DNA of 64,000 bases, taken from Fulvia fulva (lineage: Eukaryota; Ascomycota; Dothideomycetes; Mycosphaerellales; Mycosphaerellaceae). Under the pieces are notes generated by a model. It did not search any database. It worked only from the letters and a program-made list of their open reading frames with translations, and was not told where the DNA came from. The DNA is taken from contig NC_063024.1 of the NCBI RefSeq assembly GCF_020509005.1, positions 1,054,001 to 1,118,000 on the forward strand. The letters run 5' to 3'. Position numbers and translations under genes: made by a program. Below are positions 55,634 through 64,000 of the stretch, one piece after another (the stretch's first letter is position 1; each line of letters opens with the position of its first letter).

Positions 55634-56400
55634 TCACTGCTTACCTCCAGCTCTGGGCCGAATTGCTTCATAGCGATTCAGTATGGCGGCGAGTGTTCTC
55701 CGTGGAAGTTGTAGCTGGATGGCCCGGTATTCGAGCTTGAGCTCCTCTCGCAAATGCCGCAACTTTGAGTCTTCTTCAGGTGTCCATGCAGCTCGTCTAG
55801 GTCCGCCTGCAGTTCTGTGATACCAACACACTCTACACGCCGGCGGTAGTCTTTGTAGCTCGAGACCGATATCATGCCAACTGGCGCCAGCGCTCTTCAT
55901 GCGCATCATTGTTGCGATGTCTACAGGCGACCATGAGACACCGATTCGTGCCCTAGCAGCTTCCCAGCGTTGATCCTGGTACCGTATGTGTTCCAAGTAC
56001 CTGGCTGTGGTCGCTCTGTAAGATCGACCTACACTTTGGGAAATCTCACCCAAAGTCTTGCCAGCAGCTTTCAGTGACGAAACAACGTCATCTTCTGCCG
56101 GCGTCCAGCGGCGCGCAAAGGGTGCGTGCTCTCCGGGAGGGACACCTTCGCTCCGGGTCTCGGGGCTAAGACTGTAAGCCTGCGCCTCACAACAGTATCG
56201 CAGCTCCGATATAACTCAAAGGCAATGTCTCTACATGATACTCCCGGCCCATGCCGCTTGATTATAAATTTATCTTCGTCCTCTGTGAAGCTCCGCCGCT
56301 TTCGTCGAACGTTGACTCCTTACGCACAGGCAGTTCCTCCACGGGCGTGCTATCTGCTTGATCGACATCAGAGCTGGCAAAATCATGAGAAGAACTTGCT
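55634..56400 (-). pseudogene. Decayed gene with four SANT/Myb-like repeats
   Basis: Read in order on the reverse strand, four helix-rich modules of Myb/SANT type appear. RRSFTEDEDKFIIKRHGPG...CDTVVRRRL lies near 56309-56165. RRWTPAEDDVVSSLKAAGKTL...ARYLEHI lies near 56118-55970. VSWSPVDIATMMRMKSAGASW...CWYHR follows, and then AAWTPEEDSKLRHL...ILNRYEAI, ending at 55634. Modules 2-4 share one frame; module 1 is in another, joined near 56110-56165, and the sequence before it is in a third. No ATG opens the frame of modules 2-4. Such repeats bind DNA or chromatin. With at least one and probably two frame breaks, it is best seen as a pseudogene unless unseen introns explain the shifts. The right limit is uncertain; linker-like sequence reaches about 56590. 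Confidence 0.6.
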
Positions 56401-58095
56401 TTGGGCGTGCTCGCCGAGATATGGCGGTATTGGGACGCGATTCGCAGAGCTCTCCAGAGGCTGTGTACTCCTATACGTGACGTCTCCAGTAATGATTTCG
56501 AATGGATCCGGCGAGACGAGCACGCTGTGGCCAGTGCTCGTCCATGTTGCAAGCTATGAATGCCACAGGTTGCGTAATTTTCAGGCTCCATGTTGCCCGC
56601 GAGAGCATCTTGAGTTGTGAAAGTCTACCAGCACATCTTTCTCTCGGTACTGACAGCGATCGAGAGGATAGTGGCGCGTGTTGATGTCTATGACCAGGGA
56701 AACAACGAGCGAGGGAGGTCGAGGAAAGTGCAAGCTCGAACTAGCGCCGGACCCGGTCATACTTATTTCCGGGCTTGGCCAGACACTGTGTTTCTTTGTC
56801 TCTGACATCTGCTCCTTCTCTGGAGTATCTCCTGACTACTCGAAATCCGCCTCAGATCGTTCGATGGAATGTCCGGCGCATGTGTACGATATGATCCTGC
56901 CATGATCGACTATTCAGCACAATCAGCATCCGGCCATCGATGATGTTCGCTGGGAAGTGGGCAAATCCTCTTTGCTGACCGATCTCTGCTGGCCAGCTCG
57001 ACCTTGGAAGTGTCAATTCGATTCTTGATGACATAGTTCTACTGCTTCGAGGATCTCGCGGTGACCAACGTACTTGCGAGAGTGAGCATGCTACACATGC
57101 GCCAGCAGAGGCTGTTCCACCGGCGGGCACAGGTAGCTCTCTCGCACGTACCAACTACGAGCAGACCAATGAGTGTTGCGCCTCTATTCAGACCAGGACA
57201 TCGCTTGGCAGGATGTTGATCCTTCAATCGCATTCCTTCGGCCGTGTTGAAACAGTAAGCGGGATATCCACGGGCATGCTCACAACACGCAGCCGAATCT
57301 ATCTCCACATGGAGCTTGCGACCAGCTCGGACCACGCACAGATGCTCCCATGTGTACGACGCTTGTGGACCTCGACAGTACACCCGAAGACTAGTATCGC
57401 AGCGCGAAACAAGGACTGTAAACGGCGAAACGCAACATCGACCCCACCACTGTTTGCCTTAGTGCACGCTTGGCCAGCTGGTACCCACCAGCCAGTCGTT
57501 CGCTGCCACAACAACCCTACGGGTTAATGCAGAAGAGTCTTCGGGTTGTCCTATGTTGCACAGAAGACTAAGCCCTACGCTTTCTGAGGCACATGCACAG
57601 CATGTGGATTCGAAGGAAGTGGCACGGTTCCTGCCGCTTTTTCAGCGGCTAGTATGCACGGATTTGTCTATTGCTATCAAATTCGTGAGGGATGTAGTGC
57701 GCGGGACCCTCGCTTCGGCAGCACAACAAGAGCCCAGCCTAAGAATTACACCAAGATCTGGACAAGACTGAAAGCTGCGCGGAAAACCTGGCCTCATCAG
57801 GCGTCCTCACAAGGTGCCCTAAATGCGAGCACGATTACTCAGTCAGAAGGATGATACGGAGTCCTCGTGCGCCTGAGTACAGGGATATTCTCACCAGGAT
57901 CATCGTCGTAAAATGTCGTCCACTCCTTGTTCATACCTGCGGCAAGCTCGATGCCGAAACTTTATGCTCTCGCCTCAGTTGAATATAAGACATCAGGTAA
58001 GCTGTATCTCTGACTACACGCAAAGTGGTTTCGTCCTACACTTGTTCCTCTCACTGCCTTTCACATACAGCTTCGGCACATCGGGCTGAAACAGG
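56401..58095. other. Intergenic, no supported gene
   Basis: About 1.7 kb. The part up to 56590 may be more of the decayed SANT-repeat gene (reverse frame rich in Ser and Asp). The rest has short frames only. The last 300 bases should hold the promoter of the monooxygenase gene. Confidence 0.4.
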
Positions 58096-60578
58096 ATGAG
58101 GGTCATCATTGCAGGCGGTAAGCATCCATCCCATCGACATCGCATCGAGGGCAACCCACCTGATCGCTAACAGGCGGTATCGCTGGCCTGACCATGGCCA
58201 ACGCTCTGGAAAGGGCTGGCATCGACTTTATCCTCCTCGAGGCTCGAAGCGTGATTGATCCACAAGTTGGCGCCTCGATAGGCATAAGTTCTGCCGCCAT
58301 GCGAATCTTTGATCAGTTTGGGGCAGCACAAGCTATTATCGATGAGACGTACCCCATCACAAAGACCAAACACCACCGGAAAGATGGCTCTCTCATCATG
58401 CCAGCTTCCTCGGCCGTGGAGATATTGAAAGAGAGGTTTGGCTATACTATCAGCTTCCTGGACCGACAGCTTGTGCTCCGAGCGTTAGCCAACACAGTCG
58501 CATCGGAAGAAAAGGTCCTGCTGAACAAGAGGGTGAAGTCTATCGAGCATCATGCCACGGGTGCCATGGTCTTTTGTGAAGACGGCACGTTCTACGACGG
58601 TGACATCGTCATTGGCTGCGATGGTGTCAATAGCAAAGTTCGCAACGAAATGTGGCGCATTGCTGGCACGACAGATCCGACCTACTTCACGGAGAAGGAA
58701 CGGACCAAGATGACAGCCGAGTACACATGCCTTTTCGGCATCAGCAATCCCGTCGAAGGCTTCGACGAGGGAGACCTCGACTACACCTACGATAAAGACC
58801 ACTCATTCCTCGCCATCACTGGCAAGAACAGAAGGCTGTACTGGTTCTACTTCGAGAAGCTGCCACAAGTCGCCACATGGAACACCAAAAACTTCCCACG
58901 CTACAGCCAAGCCGATGCCGAGAGACACGCCGAGAAGAACTCCTGGCGCCCTTGCCACGAGTCACGCACTCTCGGAGACGTGTGGGATAAGCGCATCACA
59001 TATACTCTTGTACCAATGGAAGAAGCCCTCTTCGACCACTGGAGCTGGGGCAGAATCGCGACAATTGGTGATTGCGCTCACAAGATGACCGCTAACCATG
59101 GACAGGCCGGCAACAACGCTATCGAATCCGCCACAGCGCTTGCGAATGAGCTCAAGCGTCTCCACGATGCTGACGATACATCTCAAGCTTCCATCACGGC
59201 CGCATTCGGGAGATGGCAGAAGAAGCGTAAAGCACGTGTCGAAGCTACCGTGAAAGAGGCAGCTATGATCTGTCGTCTCCAAGCTCTGAGCACTTTCAAG
59301 GATTACTTTACAGTCTTCTGGATGCTACCGCTGGCTGCGGATCTTCTGCTGAATCTCTCTACAGATGCCATGATTGGCGCGGAAGTACTGGAGTACCTCC
59401 CGTTGCACGATCGAGCCTTTTCTGGATCCTGCGCATGGAATCCCAAGCAAGGAAATGGCTTCAAGGAAAGCTTGCTGAAGCGAGTCCTGTTCGCCACGCC
59501 ACTTCTGGCGTTGTCATACTACGCCTCGCAGCACACCACTATCCTCTCTCGAGCAGACCTGATCGCGACGCTCCTCAACCCTTCAGCCGTCGATACGTCC
59601 TCCTGGCTCTATGCCTTCAGCCAAGCTGCCGATGTCCACGTCCTTTTCGCAACCTGGCTGATTGAATCGAATCGCAGGATCAACGTCTTGACCCCAACGC
59701 AAGTCGCACCGCTCTTCATGGTTGCAGCACAATACTTTGGCCCAGGCGTTGTAGCTCCGGTGTTCTATTTCCTATACTACATCCTCAGTCCCATCGATAA
59801 GTGGGCACCGGCGGATCTGCGATTGACGAATGTAGCCTGGACAAGAACTATCATGCCCATCATGCTTTTCGTCACACTGCATATCCTCGCCCTGAGGCTG
59901 ATCGGCTCTGATTCGGGGATCATATTGACTCAGCTTCGATGGGCCGTGTCAGCGCTACCGCTGCTGTTCACCGCAATCCAGTGGCTGCTGGTGAAGACTG
60001 GTATAAGCACAACAGATATCCACCACGACTCCCGCTTCAATGTCAAGAAGGACGTCCCCGCCATCCGCGCCTGCATGCTCGTCCTCTCCGCCATCACGAC
60101 ACTCTCCTGGTGGATCGCAATACTCCGCAGCTCCATCACCCTGGACTCTCTTCTCGCCGACACAAACCACATCATCCTCCTCGCTGCAACAGCCCTCTGG
60201 CTCGGTCTCCTCTTCAAGAACCAGAAGGATGCCGGAATGGAGACGGTTAGTTGGATCCAAGCTTTCGCTACTGCTGTAGCTTTGACGATCGTGGCAGGTC
60301 CAGCGAGTGCGCTGGGGTTGGGGTGGTTGAGGAGGGAGGAGACGTTGGCGGGTAAGAGGCATAAGGATGCTGTGACGAGGGAGAGATACGCGGGGAAGAC
60401 GCCGGCTGAAGTTTTGGCTGGGGACGGAGGCATGAATGAAAACGTAAAGAGTAATGGGGTTTCGAATGGGCATGCGAAGAGTAATGGGGTGATGAATGGT
60501 CATGGGAAGGCGAATGGTATGGCGAACGGACATGCAAAGGCGAATGGTGCCATGAATGGTCACGTTAAGAGTAATTGA
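58096..60578 (+). CDS. FAD-dependent monooxygenase with polytopic membrane C-terminal half
   Basis: Two exons: a 22-base first exon, 58096-58117, and 58174-60578, around a 56-base intron (GTAAGC, GCTAAC branch, CAG). They give 808 residues in phase. MRVIIAGGGIAGLTMANAL is the dinucleotide-binding GxGxxG start; DIVIGCDGVNSKVR near residue 155 (DG motif) and IGDCAHKMTANHGQAGNNAIE near residue 307 (GD motif) complete the group A flavin monooxygenase set. Residues about 430-740 form some eight membrane helices. This FAD-plus-membrane layout resembles PaxM-like epoxidases and other fungal meroterpenoid or indole-diterpene enzymes. No terpene cyclase, prenyltransferase or synthase lies nearby, so a cluster role is not supported. 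The C-terminal 43 residues are a tandem repeat (see separate entry). Reaction and substrate are unknown. Confidence 0.88.
60447..60575 (+). repeat. Four 30-base tandem repeats at the 3' end of the monooxygenase gene
   Basis: Encodes four copies of a ten-residue unit, KSNGVSNGHA, KSNGVMNGHG, KANGMANGHA and KANGAMNGHV, followed by KSN at the very end. The unit pattern K-[SA]-N-G-x-x-N-G-H-x is kept in each copy. Confidence 0.9.
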
Positions 60579-61344
60579 TCCGGCGAACGAAGGAGATGGG
60601 ATGCGGCGTTTGAAGTCTACACTCTAATCTTAACGATTGTTCATTGTGCTATTTCCATGCAGAACCGACACCTTGCACACAGTAGCCGCATTCCAAACGT
60701 CTCCTGGCTCGATGGCTTCGAGCGAACATTGACCTGGAAGTCGCAGCGATGTGTCGCCGCACTCTCGAACGGCGTAATGTTGGTATAGCTGTTCGCCTTC
60801 GGGACCGAGCGGTCTTACTCAGCTCGCTCATGAACCCCAGATCTTGAATAGCATTTGGATTAAGGTGCGCCGCAGCGTCAATAAGGCTGACGTGAATGAT
60901 GCAACGTTGGCTGGCAAGTCTTCAGACCATCGAGCTCATGTGTGGAAGTAGAGCCCGGACGCTGCAACGCTCCGTGCTCGGCATTGTAATGTTCTCTCGT
61001 GAAACGAGCCATCTGAGCGCGCTTTGCGCTTTCGGTTCGGGGTGTGATTCAATGTCGCTTAACAGATGGCGGCAAGTAGTGATATGAGGCTTTCCAAGGT
61101 CTCCGAGCATGGCTGACATGCTAACCCAAGGGCGCCTGTTGATGCTGATAAGGGCACCGTTCCGGTGATGTTGGTGGCTAAAGCCCGTCACTGGCGTTCT
61201 TTGGAAGTCATGGCGGCCCATCTCACGAGGAAGATCCGTGGACGTCAAAGGACAGCTTCGCTTCAATGGTCTCGGTGCATCTTCGTGCTCAAACCGATTA
61301 CTCAGACACCGAATGGAGCCTGTTCGCACTTGCCCAGACAACGC
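60579..61344. other. Convergent intergenic region, no gene seen
   Basis: Spacer between the converging monooxygenase and SPC19 genes; frames here lack any signature. Confidence 0.4.
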
Positions 61345-61909
61345 TCACTGGAAAGCCATACTCTTCCTCAACTGCCTCTGCCTCTGATTGGCCTGCAGCT
61401 CCAGCCTCTCAACAGCATAGCTCAACCGCTCCTTCTTCTGCTTGAGCTGTTGGTACTTCAGCTCCTCCAGCTTGTCCAGTCCACTCGCACCACCCTTCAT
61501 CCTGGGACTTTTGGCACCTTGACTAGCCCGCGAAGGCTGCTGTAGTCGACCCTCTTGCAGCTCTGCCTTGGCTATGAGCGACTTCTCTCGTCGTTCGAGC
61601 TTGTCGAGATAAGTCTCCACGCGGGATAACAGATTTGACACTTCGGGCTGGATCTCGGAGAGGAGGGAGGATTGGGCTGTGATGAGGTCGTGTTCGGAGA
61701 CGAGTTCGAAGTGCTGGGGGAGAAATGTCAGGCTAAGTCTGCAAGGCCACTTGGTTCGGACGTACTCTTGTCGTTTGCAGCACTTTGCCGAGTCTTGGGT
61801 AATCGTTCACGCCGGAGTCCAGGATGTTGATGCTCGACTCCAGCAGTTGCATGCTAGACTGCAGCGACGAGACACAGCCTTGCAAGGCATTCTGTGTGCT
61901 GGTGTCCAT
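61345..61909 (-). CDS. SPC19: DASH complex subunit Spc19
   Basis: Two exons, 61766-61909 and 61345-61713, around a 52-base intron (GTACGT, GCCTGAC branch, CCCCAG) give 170 residues in phase. The N-terminal block CVSSLQSSMQLLESSINILD, then GVNDYPRLGKVLQTTRHFELVSE, is diagnostic of Spc19. A coiled coil follows (LSRVETYLDKLERREKSLIAKAELQEGRL), then a conserved C-terminal helix (LKYQQLKQKKERLSYAVERLEL). Spc19 is one of ten DASH/Dam1 subunits; the complex forms rings or patches on microtubules and couples kinetochores to the spindle in fungi. Length and order fit the family. The splice site falls exactly at TTR/HFEL. Confidence 0.95.
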
Positions 61910-62280
61910 CGTTGCTGGTGGTCATGTCAAGATGATGGTCAACGCGATACTGTCGCGTAAATAGGCAACGCAAGGTGGGTCGTATCGGATCGCGTCTCCG
62001 AGCGCGGCTCAAACTCAATTTTGTTGTAGGGGTGATTGACGAGTGTACAAGCTTGCTGAACCATGAAACAATAAGGGTGATCAGATACCTTCTGAATTGC
62101 ATAAAATGTATCTATGGTGGCTACAGATATTGCTGATATAGGGTGTGTGTGCCAAGTGCTGACTCATATGGTACCCAAGTCACCTGATTCACAACACTCC
62201 CCTTTCAGGCTGGCAGATTGTCTGCCAGGATGACCCCATAGACCTAGTAGGTGCAGGCAACTCCTATATCCTTCAGATGT
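61910..62280. other. Boundary zone between SPC19 and the retrotransposon remnant
   Basis: Holds the SPC19 promoter. From about 62040 rightward the base composition becomes AT-richer with TG/CA-rich steps, so the repeat may begin here. No terminal repeat or target duplication could be fixed. Confidence 0.35.
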
Positions 62281-62414
62281 GCATCACTTCAGCTGTTTTG
62301 CACATGTTAGCATATGCCAAACTGCTCCAGTTATCACAATCATCAGGTGCCAGAATGCCTGTATAGCCCCACTTCTGAGCTTATTGAGCTTCATCTTTCC
62401 TCTTTTGGAAGCAA

Positions 62415-62903
62415 TTGGAAGCTTCTCTTGTGAAGGGTAAAGCAGGCAGTAGCAAGTGTCATAAGCAGGCGTGCTTAAAAGAACTTCCTGTAGCACCAGC
62501 AACTCTTCCCTCTTCATACCACATCTGCAGTGCCAATGCTGCTCTCTCCCCACGCGAGTCCCCAGGTCATCGCTCCTACCCAGGATCTCCCACTGGTAGT
62601 GGCTTCCTAAGCCCATCCCAGAATCCTCCATCTCCTGGCTTGTCCCAGACTCGCATGGGCTAGCCAGTCAACCCAACCAACTTGCTCCCAGCAGAGATTG
62701 ACTATCGCATCACTGCTCCACGAGCTCCTGGTGACGGGTCCAAAACTGCCGTGCTTGAGCTGAGGATCCCATATCAGAGTTCAGCCAGCAGAGATGAGGC
62801 AATTGTTGCCATCCGTAATTTTCTGGCTCGCTTGGCTACTGATGATGCTTTCTGGGATGGCATGATAAGCAACTCCAAGGAGACCCACAAGAAGGGCAGG
62901 TAG
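62415..62903 (+). pseudogene. Forward frame of unknown identity in repeat territory
   Basis: One frame holds 62415-62663 and, after a TAG, 62682-62903, with protein-like content (PAEIDYRITAPRAPGDGS; ELRIPYQSSASRDEAIVAIRNFL; DDAFWDGMISNS). There is no start codon and stops lie upstream. The strand is opposite to the Copia polyprotein. It may be a captured or nested element, or a decayed gene. I do not recognise it. Confidence 0.35.
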
Positions 62904-63100
62904 GGGGATGGTTCTCCCAAGTGAGTCTTGCTGGAGATTTGGGCTGATGAGATGATGAGACAACTTCCTCAAGGTGGTCTAGAGAGACTTCTATGCGATC
63001 ATTTTCCTTTGTTATGAGATGGCTTGCTTTGAAAGGCAGCCATGATATGACCCTGATGGGTCCCTGATGATGAGCAGATAGCTCCAAAAGTTAATACAAA

Positions 63101-63155
63101 TGAATGTGCTTTGAACAAATGAAATTTCCTATAGTATCTAGTGACAAATGAAATT
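63101..63155. repeat. Short direct repeats next to the Copia 3' end
   Basis: Three copies of ACAAATGAA-like sequence (at about 63101, 63116 and 63142) in 55 bases, just after the stop of the element. They could belong to the terminal repeat of the element. Confidence 0.4.
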
Positions 63156-64000
63156 GTGCCTCAGCGTGAATGCCTTCTTAGAGAATGTGGTTTGGGGACT
63201 TTGGCTTTGTAAGCCAGTCTGCTAGCTGAAGGGTTGTTAGGATATTTTCAACCACAATGACACCTTGCTTATGAATCCATCTGCAGAAGTGATTCCTGAG
63301 CCTGATATGCTTTGTCATTTTGTGGTTAGAGTGATCCCTTACAAGCTTGATAGCTGACTGGTTGTCCACAAAGATTTTGGATGGGGATGCTTTCCATCCT
63401 GTCATCTTTTGAGTCTCCTGCAGGAGGTTCCTCATCCTCATCACTTCTCTGCAGCATTCAGTAAGGGCCACATATTCTGCCTCAGTGCTGGAGAGCACTA
63501 CCTCCTTCTAGAGGGCAGATTTCTATGCTACTAGGCCTCCAGCCATCTTGATTAGGAGCCTAGATGTGGATCTGCCTAAGGGATCCCTAGAAAAGTCTGA
63601 ATCTGTGTAGATTTCAGGCCTCAGTAAAGAGTTCTTTCTGAAGATCAGGCCCTTGTCAATTGTTCCAGCAATGTATCTCCAAACATGCTTTGCAGCTGTA
63701 ATGTGGTCTACAGATGGGTTGGCCAGAAATTTGGCCAAGTGATTTGTGGCATGGGAGATGTCTGGCCTTGTTTGGTTGGCCAGATACTGGAGTTCCCTAA
63801 TCATTGTGTTGAACAGATTGTAGTCCTAGATGGAGCATTGTGAGGTATGCTTCTCATATAGGCGGTCAAGGGGATACTTGACACTTTTGGCTTAGTCAAG
63901 GCCATGCTTCTGGAGCTTCTCTAAAGCATAATGCTTCTAGGAGATGAGAACGTCTCCCTTCTTGTTCAGCTTCAGATGCATGCCAAGGAAGAGGTTGGTG

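Larger units (their letters stand above)
62281..64000 (-). mobile_element. Ty1/Copia-type LTR retrotransposon remnant, RIP-like decay
   Basis: On the reverse strand one frame runs from the window edge (64000) down to 63178 with no frameshift and reads as the end of a Copia polyprotein. It covers the end of the reverse transcriptase (FLGMHLKLN; YLANQTRPDISHATNHLAKF), then YTDSDFSRDPLGRSTS, then RNase H (STEAEYVALTECCREVMRMRNLL; IFVDNQSAIKL; HIRLRNHFCRWIHKQGV). Five stops interrupt it: TAG at 63937-63939, TAA at 63892-63894, and TAG at 63826-63828, 63523-63525 and 63508-63510. All can come from C-to-T changes at CA (or TG on the other strand). The left part has a forward-strand frame (62682-62903) of unknown identity. 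Gag, integrase and the other LTR lie beyond the window, so the left limit is approximate. Confidence 0.85.

Overview
The window looks like a nuclear chromosome segment from a filamentous ascomycete (Pezizomycotina). Introns are short (about 48-70 bases) with GT...CTNAC...AG signals, UTRs are compact, and the gene set is typical: HET-domain genes, fungal_trans-type regulators, GH51 arabinofuranosidase, KRE9-like and GPI wall proteins, DASH subunit Spc19, KOG1/raptor and a Tea1-like kelch protein. A Dothideomycete is my guess from general character only; nothing here proves the class.

Layout. 0-9.8 kb: an MFS monocarboxylate-type transporter cut by the left edge, YAE1, an F-box protein, a small unknown gene, decayed amidase and P450 genes, a secreted unknown protein, and a head-to-head pair of unknown genes. 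9.8-11.7 kb: a HET-domain pseudogene. 13.2-18.3 kb: a large MFS transporter and a secreted GH51 enzyme. 19.1-30.3 kb: KOG1 (TORC1) and a Tea1/Kel1-like polarity protein, divergent around a 1.8-kb gap. 32.3-40.1 kb: three consecutive surface-protein genes (KRE9-like single-pass, membrane-anchored pepsin-fold protein, GPI-type Ser/Thr-rich wall protein). 40.6-47.9 kb: a regulator without a zinc cluster, NIPSNAP, a frameshifted SDR and a broken HET-C2H2 fusion gene. 48.4-56.4 kb: acetyl-CoA transporter, a cysteine-rich secreted protein, a second regulator without a zinc cluster, a DUF2237 protein and a decayed SANT/Myb-repeat gene. 58.1-61.9 kb: an FAD monooxygenase with a membrane-spanning C-terminal half, and SPC19. 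62.1-64 kb: a Copia-type retrotransposon remnant whose five stops all fit RIP-type C-to-T change.

The main theme is a contrast. Housekeeping and structural genes (YAE1, KOG1, TEA1-like, NIPSNAP, acetyl-CoA transporter, SPC19, GH51) are intact over very long frames. Accessory genes (amidase, P450, two HET genes, SDR, SANT-repeat gene, one regulator, one unknown gene) each carry one or more single-base frameshifts or nonsense codons. I saw no complete biosynthetic cluster, CRISPR-like array or convincing tRNA. Exon limits come from reading splice signals by eye and were checked for phase, not against transcripts.
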